Made by a program: the position numbers and the translations under genes. Shown here piece by piece: positions 37,293-45,938 of a stretch of 64,000 bases of DNA. The stretch comes from JAGNXB01 sp942490895 (GTDB lineage Bacteria; Bacteroidota; Bacteroidia; Chitinophagales; Saprospiraceae), in the NCBI GenBank assembly GCA_942490895.1, contig CALNZC010000066.1, forward strand, positions 1-64,000, written 5' to 3'. The notes below the pieces were generated by a model. The model worked only from the letters and a program-made list of their open reading frames with translations, was not told where the DNA came from and ran no database searches. The first letter of the stretch is position 1, and every line of letters starts with the position of its first letter.

Positions 37293-38234
37293 CTACACGT
37301 TAGGAGCACGTGGTGCCAACAGGTATAAAACGGCCATTCGGATGGCTACTCCATTTTCGACTTGCTGAAGGATAATGGATTGAGAGGAATCCGCGACATC
37401 ACTGGTAATCTCTACCCCCCGATTGATCGGCCCGGGGTGCATGATCACCACATCCTGCCCCAGCTCCTCCAAAAGAGCCCGGTTGATCCCGAAATACAGT
37501 GCATATTCACGTAGAGATGGGAAGTATCGCGTATCCTGGCGTTCGAGTTGAATGCGCAGAACGTTGGCCACATCCGCCCATTCCAAGGTATCCCGAATGT
37601 CATAAGACACTTCTACACCCAAGGTGTGAATCCATTTGGGAATGAGGGTCGGCGGCCCACAAACACGAACTTTTGCCCCCAACTTTGTCAGGCAGAGGAT
37701 ATTGCTGAGTGCTACCCGGGAATGCAGGATATCGCCAATGATCGCCACATGTTTTCCTTTCAGACTACCCACTTTTTCCTCCATGGAAAACGCATCGAGC
37801 AGTGCCTGGGTGGGATGCTCATGAGTACCATCGCCGGCATTGATAATCGTCGCTTTAATCTTCCTGGCCAACAATTCGGCTGCACCCGGTGCCGGATGTC
37901 GCATTACCACCATATCCACTTTCATGGAGAGGATATTGTTGACCGTATCGATCAGGGTTTCGCCCTTGCTGACAGAAGATGCGGAGGCTGAAAAATTGAC
38001 GATATCCGCAGAAAGCCGCTTTTCTGCCAGCTCAAAAGATATTCGGGTCCGGGTGGAGTTCTCAAAAAACAGATTGACGATGGTCGTATCCCGCAGAGAA
38101 GGGACTTTCTTAATAGGGCGGTTCAACACCTCTTTAAACTGAACGGCTGTGTCAAATATCAATCGAATGTCTTCGGGAGTCAGATCGCGGATCCCGAGTA
38201 AATGGGGTTGACTCAATCTGCGTAACTCACTCAT
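37293..38234 (-). CDS. pyrB: Aspartate carbamoyltransferase catalytic subunit
   Basis: 313 residues, the usual length. Joins carbamoyl phosphate to aspartate, the committed pyrimidine step. The carbamoyl-phosphate motif is FENSTRTRISFE; HPTQALLD and the aspartate-binding MHPGPINRGVEI are present. No pyrI regulatory gene is adjacent. The ATG overlaps the pyrR stop (ATGA), so pyrR and pyrB are coupled, which suggests UMP-responsive control as in pyrR operons elsewhere. Confidence 0.96.
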   Translation of the reverse strand: MSELRRLSQPHLLGIRDLTPEDIRLIFDTAVQFKEVLNRPIKKVPSLRDTTIVNLFFENSTRTRISFELAEKRLSADIVNFSASASSVSKGETLIDTVNNILSMKVDMVVMRHPAPGAAELLARKIKATIINAGDGTHEHPTQALLDAFSMEEKVGSLKGKHVAIIGDILHSRVALSNILCLTKLGAKVRVCGPPTLIPKWIHTLGVEVSYDIRDTLEWADVANVLRIQLERQDTRYFPSLREYALYFGINRALLEELGQDVVIMHPGPINRGVEITSDVADSSQSIILQQVENGVAIRMAVLYLLAPRAPNV

Positions 38235-38791
38235 ACTGATTGCTCCTGTTTTTGAGGATAGATGAGGATTCTGTCATTTCCGTCTTGATCGGCCCAGTCA
38301 ACCTTCACATACGCTTCATCCACGGCATCCACCTGGATGCCCACATAATTGGCCTTGATGGGCAAATGCCGATTGAAACGACGATCGACCAGGGCCAGAA
38401 GTTCGACAGTAGCCGGGCGTCCAAAATCACCTAAAGCAGTCATCGCAGCCTGAATTGTCCTGCCGGTGTACAGCACATCATCAACCAGAATAACACGTTG
38501 ATCTTCAATGGGAAAGTCGAGGACCGTCTGGGAGGCAACCAACGGCCTACCCTGCTTACGGAAGTCATCCCGGTAGAAGGTTATATCCAGTTTTCCGTAA
38601 CGAAGAGTTGTGCTTCCCAGGATTTGATGCAGCCGGGTAACCAGGCGATCTGCCAATAATACACCACGAGGCTGGACCCCGATCACGCAAGCACCTTCGA
38701 ATTCATCGTAGTTCTCGATCAAGGCGTAACAGAGGCGATCCAGTGCCATCTGGAAGGGTCTGCTGGAAAGGATGACGCGGCCGTGCTCCAT
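38231..38791 (-). CDS. pyrR: PyrR bifunctional regulator/uracil phosphoribosyltransferase
   Basis: 186 residues. The PRPP-binding loop is VILVDDVLYTGRTIQAAM, and VIGVQPRGVLLADRL is a conserved N-terminal block. In Firmicutes PyrR attenuates pyr mRNA by binding a leader hairpin; it also makes UMP from uracil. I chose the ATG at 38791 because a perfect -7 box lies 6 bases upstream. That leaves no leader for classic attenuation here, so the protein may act mainly as an enzyme or on another transcript. Confidence 0.92.
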   Translation of the reverse strand: MEHGRVILSSRPFQMALDRLCYALIENYDEFEGACVIGVQPRGVLLADRLVTRLHQILGSTTLRYGKLDITFYRDDFRKQGRPLVASQTVLDFPIEDQRVILVDDVLYTGRTIQAAMTALGDFGRPATVELLALVDRRFNRHLPIKANYVGIQVDAVDEAYVKVDWADQDGNDRILIYPQKQEQSV

Positions 38792-38797
38792 GTGGTG

Positions 38798-38805
38798 CAA
38801 ATATA
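38798..38805 (-). promoter_or_regulatory. Bacteroidota -7 box for pyrR-pyrB
   Basis: Minus strand TATATTTG, an exact match, with only 6 bases to the ATG at 38791, implying a leaderless mRNA. Confidence 0.55.
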
Positions 38806-38847
38806 CCAAATGAGACCGCATTCCATCTCTGAGGAATACGGATGAAT

Positions 38848-40524
38848 CTAACTCCTGGAAGAGACTTTCTTCCAGGTATCTTTCAGGGTCACCGTCCGGT
38901 TGAACACCAAATGTTCCGGAGTACTGTCCAGGTCCGTCGCAAAATAGCCGAGACGCATGAATTGATACTGATGTCCCGGTGTTGTTTCTGCCAAAGCTGG
39001 TTCAACCCAGGCGTCTGTCAATATCGTCAGTGAATCCGGGGCAATCAGGTCCAGAAGATCACGCTCATCTGCTCCCGGATTCTCAACTGTAAACAGTCGA
39101 TCATAGAGCCGTACTTCGGCGCGGACAGCCCGTTCAGCGGACACCCAATGAATAGTCGACTTGGGCTTGAGCCCACTGGTATCTTCACCACTCTTTGATT
39201 CTGGAAAATAGGTGCACTTTAATTCAATCACCTGTCCAGCTTCATCCTTGATGACTTCATCGCACTGGATGATATAGGCACTTTTCAGGCGGGCCAGACC
39301 ACCGGGAGACAAGCGGAAATATTTGGGCGGCGGCACCTCCATAAAATCATCCTGCTCGATCCACAACGTCCGGGTAAAGGGCAATGACCGAATGCCCGCT
39401 TCCGGATCGCCAGGGTTATTTTCAGTCTCGAGCCATTCCGTCTTTTCTTCAGGAAAATTGGTCATGGTCACTTTCAAAGGATTCAACACAGCCATCACCC
39501 GTGTTGCGATACGGTTGAGATCTTCACGTACACAGAACTCCAGAAGACCAAGGTCTACCAGGTTTTCTCGCTTTGCAATACCAACACGTAATGCCCATTC
39601 TCGAATGGCCAGAGCGGTATATCCTCTGCGACGCATCGCGGAAATGGTCGGCATACGCGGATCATCCCATCCACGAACATGGTTCTCCTGGACCAGGCGA
39701 AGAAGTTTTCGCTTGGACACCACGGTATAACTCAGATTTCGACGCGCAAACTCATACTGTTTGGAGGGATAGATTTCCAATTTCTCAATCAACCAGTCAT
39801 ACAATTCCCGGTGTGGTACAAACTCCAGGGTACAGATGGAATGGGTGATCTTTTCAATACTGTCACTCTGACCATGTGCCATGTCGTACATGGGATAAAT
39901 ACACCAGTCATTTTCGGTTCTGTGGTGGTGGGCAAACTTGATCCGATACAACAATGGATCACGCATGATCATATTGTTGGAGCTCATATCCACTTTTGCA
40001 CGAAGAACCCGACTCCCTTCAGGAAATTCTCCGTTCTTCATCTTCTCAAAGAGGTCCAGGTTTTCCTCTATGCTCCTCGTCCGAAACGGACTGTTGACGC
40101 CAGGTTGCGTTGGCGTTCCTTTCATTCTGGCAATTTCTTCAGAACTGCTATCATCCACATAGGCGCAGCCTTTTTTAATCAGGTCCACAGCAAATTTATA
40201 GAGCTGTGGGAAATAATCCGATGCATAGTGTATGCTTGCCGGCTTAAACCCTAACCAGTGAATGTCTTCCAGGATACTCTCTACATATTCCGTTTCCTCT
40301 GTTGATGGATTGGTGTCATCAAAGCGGAGATTGGTTTTGCCCCCATATTTGACACCCAAGCCAAAATTGAGACAGATCGAAGTCGCATGACCAATATGCA
40401 GATAGCCATTGGGCTCAGGTGGAAAGCGGGTCAGTAACCGACCATCATGTTTCCCTGCAGCCAGGTCTGCTTCGACAATGGCTTCAAGAAAATTATTGGA
40501 TTCTGTATCGTGAGGCTCAGACAT
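38848..40524 (-). CDS. glnS: Glutaminyl-tRNA synthetase
   Basis: 558 residues. Charges tRNA-Gln directly. Class I motifs are HIGH in PPEPNGYLHIGHATSICL and a KMSKS equivalent in VVSKRKLLRLV. RFDDTNPSTEETEYVESI and two C-terminal beta-barrel anticodon-binding domains are present. I start at the ATG at 40524; the frame reaches 40581 but crosses the promoter. Its presence implies the organism need not rely on the amidotransferase route for Gln-tRNA. Confidence 0.95.
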   Translation of the reverse strand: MSEPHDTESNNFLEAIVEADLAAGKHDGRLLTRFPPEPNGYLHIGHATSICLNFGLGVKYGGKTNLRFDDTNPSTEETEYVESILEDIHWLGFKPASIHYASDYFPQLYKFAVDLIKKGCAYVDDSSSEEIARMKGTPTQPGVNSPFRTRSIEENLDLFEKMKNGEFPEGSRVLRAKVDMSSNNMIMRDPLLYRIKFAHHHRTENDWCIYPMYDMAHGQSDSIEKITHSICTLEFVPHRELYDWLIEKLEIYPSKQYEFARRNLSYTVVSKRKLLRLVQENHVRGWDDPRMPTISAMRRRGYTALAIREWALRVGIAKRENLVDLGLLEFCVREDLNRIATRVMAVLNPLKVTMTNFPEEKTEWLETENNPGDPEAGIRSLPFTRTLWIEQDDFMEVPPPKYFRLSPGGLARLKSAYIIQCDEVIKDEAGQVIELKCTYFPESKSGEDTSGLKPKSTIHWVSAERAVRAEVRLYDRLFTVENPGADERDLLDLIAPDSLTILTDAWVEPALAETTPGHQYQFMRLGYFATDLDSTPEHLVFNRTVTLKDTWKKVSSRS

Positions 40525-40542
40525 CTTGGTGGTTTTGAAATG

Positions 40543-40550
40543 CAAAAATA
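40543..40550 (-). promoter_or_regulatory. Bacteroidota -7 box for glnS
   Basis: Minus strand TATTTTTG, an exact match, 18 bases before the glnS ATG. It supports the internal start at 40524. Confidence 0.5.
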
Positions 40551-40591
40551 AGGGAGATTCAGGGAGCATGCAGAAAATCAATCAGACAGGT

Positions 40592-42454
40592 TTACATCCG
40601 GTCCGGCATTTCCATACCCAACAACTCCATAGCATCCTTTAATATTCTGCCTGTGACCTGAGAAAGATGCAATCGCACCTCCTTTGCCAGGTCAGATTCA
40701 GCTCGAAGAACCGAATACTCGTGATAAAACTTGTGATAGGCTTTGGCCACCGCATAAGCGTAGTTCGCCACATGAGAAGGATCATATTGATCCGCTGCGG
40801 ATTGGAGATGGGTCGGGTATTCACTGAGTAGCAATAAAAGTTCTTTCTCCCCTGCTTGTAATGGATAACCAGCCAAAGATGCGCCCGTTTGCGGGAGACC
40901 TGCCTTTCGGAAGATCGACTGGATCCGCACATACGCGTTTTGGATATACGGCCCTGTATGCCCTTGAAGATCAACAGATTCCTTAGGGTCAAAGATCATC
41001 CTCCGTTTCGGATTCACCTTGATCATATGGTATTTCAAAGCGGCCAATCCTACCCTCCGATAGATCTCGTTGAGTTCGTCTGCAGGAATCTCTTCCGACT
41101 CACCACGTTCCACTGCACCATTACGGGCTTCCTGGATCACTTCTGCGATGAGGTCATCTGCGTCCACGACAGTCCCCTCCCTGGATTTCATTCGGCCAGT
41201 TGGTAGCTCGACCATTCCATAAGAAAGATGAAACAGCCCATCGGCATAAGCGGCACCCAGTTTTTTCAGAATGGCAAAAAGGACCTGAAAGTGGTAGTTC
41301 TGCTCATCTGCTACGACATAAACCATCCGATTTGCCGAGAAATCACGGTTTCGATCTTCTGCAGTACCCAGATCCTGGGTCATGTACACCGAGGTTCCAT
41401 CACTGCGTAACAGGATCTTTTTATCCAGCCCTTCATCGGTCAGATCGATCCAGACAGAACCGTCATCTTCTCGATAGAAGGCCTTCTTTTCCAATCCCTT
41501 ATCTACCAGGTCGCGACCCAGGAGATAGGTTTGAGACTCATAGTAAGACTTATCAAACGTCACGCCCAGAGCGTCATATGTTTGCTGAAAACCAGTGTAG
41601 ACCCATCCGTTCATGGTCGTCCACAGGGCTCTAACTTCAGGATCATTGCTCTCCCATTTCAATAACATATCCCTGGCCTCTGCCCCCAGGACAGACGCTT
41701 CGTTGAAGTAGGTGTTTTTGTAATTTTTAAAAAAACCATCCCGGGTCAGTGGCTTTTTCTCTGGATCTGATTTCTCCTGGGCGGCCAGCCACAAGGCCTC
41801 GGCAGGGGCTGTAGATTGCCAGGTGGCATACTCCTCCTTGAATACCTCTTCAAACCGTACATAATAGTCGCCAACCAGGTGGTCACCCTTGATACCACTG
41901 GATTCAGGTGTAACGCCTTCGCCGAATTTCTGCCAGGCCAGCATGCTCTTGCAAATGGCAATTCCCCGGTCATTCACCACTTGCACCCGCACCACATCAT
42001 ACCCTACACGATCCAGAATCTGGCTCATTGACCATCCCAGCAGGATGTTCCGAATATGACCGAGGTGAAGCGGTTTATTGGTGTTCGGAGAAGCATATTC
42101 CACCAGAACGCGCTCGTCCAGCCTTGGAAATGCGGGCAAGCTTTCATTTGATTGGGCTTCCAGATAAGCCACCCATATCGCTGAGTGAATCTCAATATTG
42201 AGAAAACCTTTGATCACATTGTATCCAGCCACAAGTGTGCCCGCTTCTGCAACCAGAGCATCCCCCAATTCTTCAGCGATCTGGTCCGGAGCCTTTTTGG
42301 CGGCGCGTGTCAAGGGGAAGGTGACCAGGGTATAATCACCTGAAAATTCTTTACGGGTAGGGGTTAGAGGGATATCTTCTTCAGTGAAGACATGACCATA
42401 CCGATCCTGGACAAGGGGAATAATCGCTTGTTGAAGCTGATAAAAAGGATGCAT
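40592..42454 (-). CDS. argS: Arginyl-tRNA synthetase
   Basis: 620 residues. Class I enzyme. HIGH-type motif in SPNTNKPLHLGHIRNILLG; the KMSKS position reads GRMKSREGTVVDADDL; the C-terminal DALR anticodon domain shows PSHVANYAYAVAKAYHKFYHE. The N-terminal Add-1 domain begins right at the chosen ATG (MHPFYQLQQAI). The longer frame to 42643 adds unrelated residues and crosses the -7 box. A tRNA-Arg(CCU) gene is 5.6 kb away. Confidence 0.95.
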   Translation of the reverse strand: MHPFYQLQQAIIPLVQDRYGHVFTEEDIPLTPTRKEFSGDYTLVTFPLTRAAKKAPDQIAEELGDALVAEAGTLVAGYNVIKGFLNIEIHSAIWVAYLEAQSNESLPAFPRLDERVLVEYASPNTNKPLHLGHIRNILLGWSMSQILDRVGYDVVRVQVVNDRGIAICKSMLAWQKFGEGVTPESSGIKGDHLVGDYYVRFEEVFKEEYATWQSTAPAEALWLAAQEKSDPEKKPLTRDGFFKNYKNTYFNEASVLGAEARDMLLKWESNDPEVRALWTTMNGWVYTGFQQTYDALGVTFDKSYYESQTYLLGRDLVDKGLEKKAFYREDDGSVWIDLTDEGLDKKILLRSDGTSVYMTQDLGTAEDRNRDFSANRMVYVVADEQNYHFQVLFAILKKLGAAYADGLFHLSYGMVELPTGRMKSREGTVVDADDLIAEVIQEARNGAVERGESEEIPADELNEIYRRVGLAALKYHMIKVNPKRRMIFDPKESVDLQGHTGPYIQNAYVRIQSIFRKAGLPQTGASLAGYPLQAGEKELLLLLSEYPTHLQSAADQYDPSHVANYAYAVAKAYHKFYHEYSVLRAESDLAKEVRLHLSQVTGRILKDAMELLGMEMPDRM

Positions 42455-42480
42455 GAAGAGCCTGTTCGTCGATGAAACGG

Positions 42481-42488
42481 CAAAAATA
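42481..42488 (-). promoter_or_regulatory. Bacteroidota -7 box for argS
   Basis: Minus strand TATTTTTG, an exact match, 26 bases before the argS ATG. It supports the start at 42454. Confidence 0.5.
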
Positions 42489-42504
42489 CGTTTCCTTATT
42501 CGGA

Positions 42505-42960
42505 CTATGCCCTGGTAGGCTTCCTTTTCAAAAGGACCTTTCCGGGAATACAGGCATTCACACTGGCCGTTCCCTGCCATTTTCCTTTCAGGTAGACCTT
42601 CCCGTTCTCCTCCCGGAATACCAGCTGATAGGTCTTTGTGCAATACTCCTGATCGATGAGTTCTTTTTGATTGATCACAAGCCCATCTTCAATCGTCAGG
42701 AAAAAGCCACTGTAGATAGACCCTTTGACCTCCGTCTTGATATACACATCCTTTCCATGCTCTACCTCTGCAAAACCGGTAACCTGATCACCTTTCAGTT
42801 TCAAAACCAACCGCATTTTATACTCCGGGCGAAATCCCCCTTCTTCCTGTGTCAAAATACCCTCCCAGGAGCCTTCAAACCTTGTGGTCGCAGGTTGTGC
42901 CACTGCTGAAAAGGCCGTTGCGAGCAAACAGATGAGGCCGATCAGATAATGGTTCCTCAT
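42505..42960 (-). CDS. Small secreted protein, unrecognised
   Basis: 151 residues. A signal peptide (about 1-21, ending FSAVAQ) precedes a beta-rich domain of ~125 residues that starts with RFEGSWEGILTQEEGG and ends GKVLLKRKPTRA. The pattern resembles lipocalin-like small beta-barrels of Bacteroidota that bind or sense ligands, but I cannot name a family. It probably lies in the periplasm or on the surface. The ATG overlaps the rsmD stop (ATGA), so it is coupled to it. A longer frame to 43311 is only antisense-like read-through of rsmD. Confidence 0.7.
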   Translation of the reverse strand: MRNHYLIGLICLLATAFSAVAQPATTRFEGSWEGILTQEEGGFRPEYKMRLVLKLKGDQVTGFAEVEHGKDVYIKTEVKGSIYSGFFLTIEDGLVINQKELIDQEYCTKTYQLVFREENGKVYLKGKWQGTASVNACIPGKVLLKRKPTRA

Positions 42961-43493
42961 TCGAAAAAACTGAAGTGGGTTTGCCCATATTTCCTCACTT
43001 CTGCAAGTCGAGGATGTGCCGCGAAATCGTGTGATGGATCGTGCTCCAAAACGAGAAACCCATCTTCTGCAAGGAAGCCACGACTGAGGATGATGTCCGG
43101 TAGCTGGTCGATCTGGGGCAAGGCGTATGGTGGTCCGGCAAAAATGTAATCGTATGCTTTGGCGGGCATCGATAGAAACGCAAATACATCCATATTGCGA
43201 ATCGTTATGGCGTGATCGATCTTCCAATCGACCGTTGTCTCTTCCACAAATCGACAACATGGCTTGTGGAGGTCGACATATGTCACATCCGTACAACCTC
43301 TGGAGATACATTCCAGACTATGGTTACCAGTACCTCCAAAAAGATCCAGCATTTTCAAGTCATCGAAGTCAATTCGATGCTGGAGGATATTGTACAATGC
43401 TTCTTTGGCAAAATCCGTCGTCGGACGAGTTGGCCATTTATTGGCAGGCGGTTTGATCCGTCTGCCTTTTAATTCTCCACTGATGATACGCAC
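42957..43493 (-). CDS. rsmD: RsmD-like 16S rRNA (guanine-966-N2) methyltransferase with altered catalytic motif
   Basis: 178 residues, matching RsmD. Starts MRIISGELKGRRI (GTG codon), with the family block PTTDFAKEALYNIL and SAM motif I LDLFGGTGN. The catalytic (D/N)PPY motif reads GPPY (FAGPPYA). Replacing the acidic or amide residue should hurt activity, or a pair of compensating indels in GCCGGACCACC (expected GCCGACCCACC) may have created it. It follows DUF3822 with a 25-base overlap, a Bacteroidota-typical pairing. Confidence 0.85.
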   Translation of the reverse strand: MRIISGELKGRRIKPPANKWPTRPTTDFAKEALYNILQHRIDFDDLKMLDLFGGTGNHSLECISRGCTDVTYVDLHKPCCRFVEETTVDWKIDHAITIRNMDVFAFLSMPAKAYDYIFAGPPYALPQIDQLPDIILSRGFLAEDGFLVLEHDPSHDFAAHPRLAEVRKYGQTHFSFFE

Positions 43494-44197
43494 GTGACAA
43501 AACTACGCAAATCGAAAAACTGCGCATTCAAGATGGGCTGAGAATCGCCTGATTCATTGAAAATATCTTCACGGATAAGGGAGATATTCCCAATAAATCC
43601 TTCTAATAACTTGTAGAGCGGCGAATCTACGGTGAGATGGCCGCTGATCTGTACCCTTGTATGCACGGGTGACTTGCCCCACTGTTCCAGGCCATGGAGG
43701 AGAAAATACAGGTGATCATGGATATCCCGAACTGGAAAGGTGTTGAAGAATTGCAATTTGTCTCCTTCAAAGGCCACCATGTAGATCTGTCCGGGTGTCA
43801 CATGCAGATATACGCCCGGGTTTTGATCCAGTTGGGCTAATTGGTGCGCGGCAAACAGCAAACCACGCCAAATAGACCAGGTCTGATTGGGTAAAGAGGA
43901 ATGCCGAGGATACCCTTCCAGGCTGTACAGCAGGTAGGCGTTCCATTCAGGAACAGGATTTACAGAAAATGGTGTAGCCGGATTCATCCCCAGCTGTGTC
44001 AGATAGGACAGCCCGGCTGCAGCATCATAATAGTCGGAGGGAATCAGTGTAAAATGGCGGGAATGGAGTGCCAGTTGAAGGGTGTTGCCTTCACGGAAAT
44101 CCTCCTCAGAGAGGTCGGAGACGACTGACCAAACGGGTTCATCCTGAAACGGTTCAGAAGTACATCTACCAAAGGGATACTGCAGAATAACAGACAT
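43469..44197 (-). CDS. DUF3822 family protein
   Basis: 242 residues. Actin-like ATPase-fold family found in Bacteroidota, usually encoded just before rsmD, as here. Visible: LALHSRHFTLIPSDYYD, VYLHVTPGQIYMVAFEGDKLQFFNTF, and DHLYFLLHGLEQWG. Function unknown; the linkage to rsmD suggests a ribosome- or RNA-related role. No signal peptide or membrane segment. Confidence 0.85.
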   Translation of the reverse strand: MSVILQYPFGRCTSEPFQDEPVWSVVSDLSEEDFREGNTLQLALHSRHFTLIPSDYYDAAAGLSYLTQLGMNPATPFSVNPVPEWNAYLLYSLEGYPRHSSLPNQTWSIWRGLLFAAHQLAQLDQNPGVYLHVTPGQIYMVAFEGDKLQFFNTFPVRDIHDHLYFLLHGLEQWGKSPVHTRVQISGHLTVDSPLYKLLEGFIGNISLIREDIFNESGDSQPILNAQFFDLRSFVTCVSSVEN

Positions 44198-44210
44198 GAC
44201 GGGAAGTGGA

Positions 44211-44792
44211 TCACTCCCAGTTTCCGGACGTATTCGGTGCGTACATATTCCCGAATTTCAAGAGCGCCTCAGGGTCCCAGGAGTCATCATATTTTGCAAA
44301 ACGCTTATCTCCGAATTGTCCCATAAACACTTTTCTGGCGACACCTACTTCCACCACATCCACTAAAGTGCTCTGGTAGGTTAAGGTATCTGCCTGAATG
44401 GCAAATGTTTGACCACCACTATAGGGGACATACTGCAGAGAGTCCACATTCCAACCGAGCAGGTTAATGGAGTCCTTGGCAGATCTCAAGAGGGTATCCT
44501 TGCGAATCTTTTCCGTATTCGTAGGGTCATCAGGATCACCAAAGGCCTGAATGATCATGAAATTACCCGTCTTCAGGACATAGGCCAATGTGTCAAAATT
44601 CTTGGCATAATGACCGGTAATGGACCGGTACATTTCCTGAGCCTGTCGGATTTTCGACAATTTCTCGACAACAGCTTTTTCCCTCTTTGCCTTTTCAGCA
44701 TTGAAGGCGATCGGCTCCTGAATGGAGGTGTACAACAAATAGATCCCGAGCAAGATGCCAAGGACAAGTAGGATGTTGATGATCAGACGCAT
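44211..44792 (-). CDS. Membrane-anchored protein, unrecognised
   Basis: 193 residues from the ATG at 44792; the frame opens earlier only at a TTG. One membrane segment at the very N-terminus (about 3-22) is followed by a soluble region with a helical start (EKAKREKAVVEKLSKIRQAQEMYRSITG) and a beta-rich rest. The N-terminal plan resembles pseudopilins, with a hydrophobic helix leading into a helix and then a small domain, but I see no prepilin cleavage site and do not call it one. It lies 13 bases before the DUF3822 gene on the same strand. Confidence 0.7.
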   Translation of the reverse strand: MRLIINILLVLGILLGIYLLYTSIQEPIAFNAEKAKREKAVVEKLSKIRQAQEMYRSITGHYAKNFDTLAYVLKTGNFMIIQAFGDPDDPTNTEKIRKDTLLRSAKDSINLLGWNVDSLQYVPYSGGQTFAIQADTLTYQSTLVDVVEVGVARKVFMGQFGDKRFAKYDDSWDPEALLKFGNMYAPNTSGNWE

Positions 44793-44918
44793 AAATCCGG
44801 GGGTATTTCGATCTGCAATTATAGACAATTTCCGATGAATTGAATTTCAACTTTTTTGAATTCCTCTGACATTTCGGACCCGAACAGTGCCAAACGAGAC
44901 CAAATCGTGGGATCAAGG

Positions 44919-44926
44919 TACCTTTG
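44919..44926 (+). promoter_or_regulatory. Bacteroidota -7 box for tsaD
   Basis: TACCTTTG, an exact match, with only 4 bases to the ATG at 44931: the tightest promoter-start spacing in the window and probably leaderless. Confidence 0.55.
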
Positions 44927-44930
44927 GGGC

Positions 44931-45938
44931 ATGTCCATTGTCATTCTTGCCATTGAGTCATCCTGTGATGATACAGCCGCTGCCGTGATCGTAGATGGGC
45001 AGGTTATGAGCAACATTCTCGCCGATCAGAAAATACACGCACAATATGGCGGTGTCGTTCCAGAATTGGCTTCTCGTGCCCATCAAGCGAACATCATTCC
45101 TGTAGTAGATGCTGCATTACGGCAATCTGGCGTATCTCCGGATCAACTTTCTGCAATTGCGTTCACCAGAGGACCCGGGCTGATGGGATCATTGATGGTT
45201 GGCGTTTCGTTTGCCAAAGGACTTGCATTGAGTCATCAAATCCCCTTGATCGAGGTTCACCACCTTCATGCCCATGTCCTGGCACATTTTGCCGAACCGC
45301 CCTTTCCTGAATTCCCGTTCCTGTGCCTGCTGGTTTCAGGTGGTCACACACAGATTCTACTAGTCAGGGATCATCTCGAGCTGGAGGTCCTGGGAAGTAC
45401 AACTGATGATGCAGCCGGTGAAGCGTTTGACAAAGCAGGGAAGTTGATGGGGCTGGGTTATCCGGCAGGACCATTGATCGACCTGCATGCCAAGTCTGGA
45501 AGTCCCGTCTTTGATTTTCCACATCCCCAGCTGCCAGATTACCAGTTCAGTTTCTCCGGAATCAAGACGTCAATACGGTATTTTCTTCTAGCGCAGGTGG
45601 CCAAGGATCCGGAGTTCATCCAAAAGCACCTTGCAGATCTCTGTGCCTCCATCCAGTATCACATAGTTGAGATATTATTGGACAAGCTCATTCTGGCCGC
45701 TCGGAATACGGGGATTCAAACCGTTGCCATCGCCGGTGGGGTATCTGCCAATTCGTATTTGCGTCAACGTCTGGTTGAAGTTGGGCAGACGGAAGGGTGG
45801 CGTACATTCATCCCGCCCATGGATTATAGCACGGATAATGCAGCCATGATTGGCATGACTGGATACTTCAAATATAAAGAAGGTCAATTTGCAGCCATGA
45901 CGGTAAAAGCGGAAGCACGAATTCCTTTAAACGGGTAA
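44931..45938 (+). CDS. tsaD: tRNA N6-adenosine threonylcarbamoyltransferase TsaD
   Basis: 335 residues. Transfers threonylcarbamoyl to A37 of ANN-decoding tRNAs with TsaB and TsaE. Blocks: ILAIESSCDDTAAAV, GLMGSLMVG, the metal-binding HHLHAHVLAHF, LVSGGHTQILLV, and GGVSANSYLRQRL. The start follows the -7 box and matches the family N-terminus. The stop overlaps the convergent DUF697 gene by 12 bases. Confidence 0.95.
   Translation: MSIVILAIESSCDDTAAAVIVDGQVMSNILADQKIHAQYGGVVPELASRAHQANIIPVVDAALRQSGVSPDQLSAIAFTRGPGLMGSLMVGVSFAKGLALSHQIPLIEVHHLHAHVLAHFAEPPFPEFPFLCLLVSGGHTQILLVRDHLELEVLGSTTDDAAGEAFDKAGKLMGLGYPAGPLIDLHAKSGSPVFDFPHPQLPDYQFSFSGIKTSIRYFLLAQVAKDPEFIQKHLADLCASIQYHIVEILLDKLILAARNTGIQTVAIAGGVSANSYLRQRLVEVGQTEGWRTFIPPMDYSTDNAAMIGMTGYFKYKEGQFAAMTVKAEARIPLNG

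Noticed and set aside
38792..38821. Upstream start of pyrR
   Set aside because: It would run through the exact -7 promoter box; the ATG at 38791 matches the family N-terminus.
39679..40254. 191-residue plus-strand ORF
   Set aside because: Antisense to glnS, no domain or start signal.
42961..43311. N-terminal extension of the small secreted protein
   Set aside because: It lies inside rsmD on the same strand in another frame and would bury the signal peptide; the internal ATG at 42960 fits better.
44211..44792. Pseudopilin-like reading of the membrane-anchored protein
   Set aside because: No prepilin peptidase site and no pilus genes nearby; only the general helix layout is similar.
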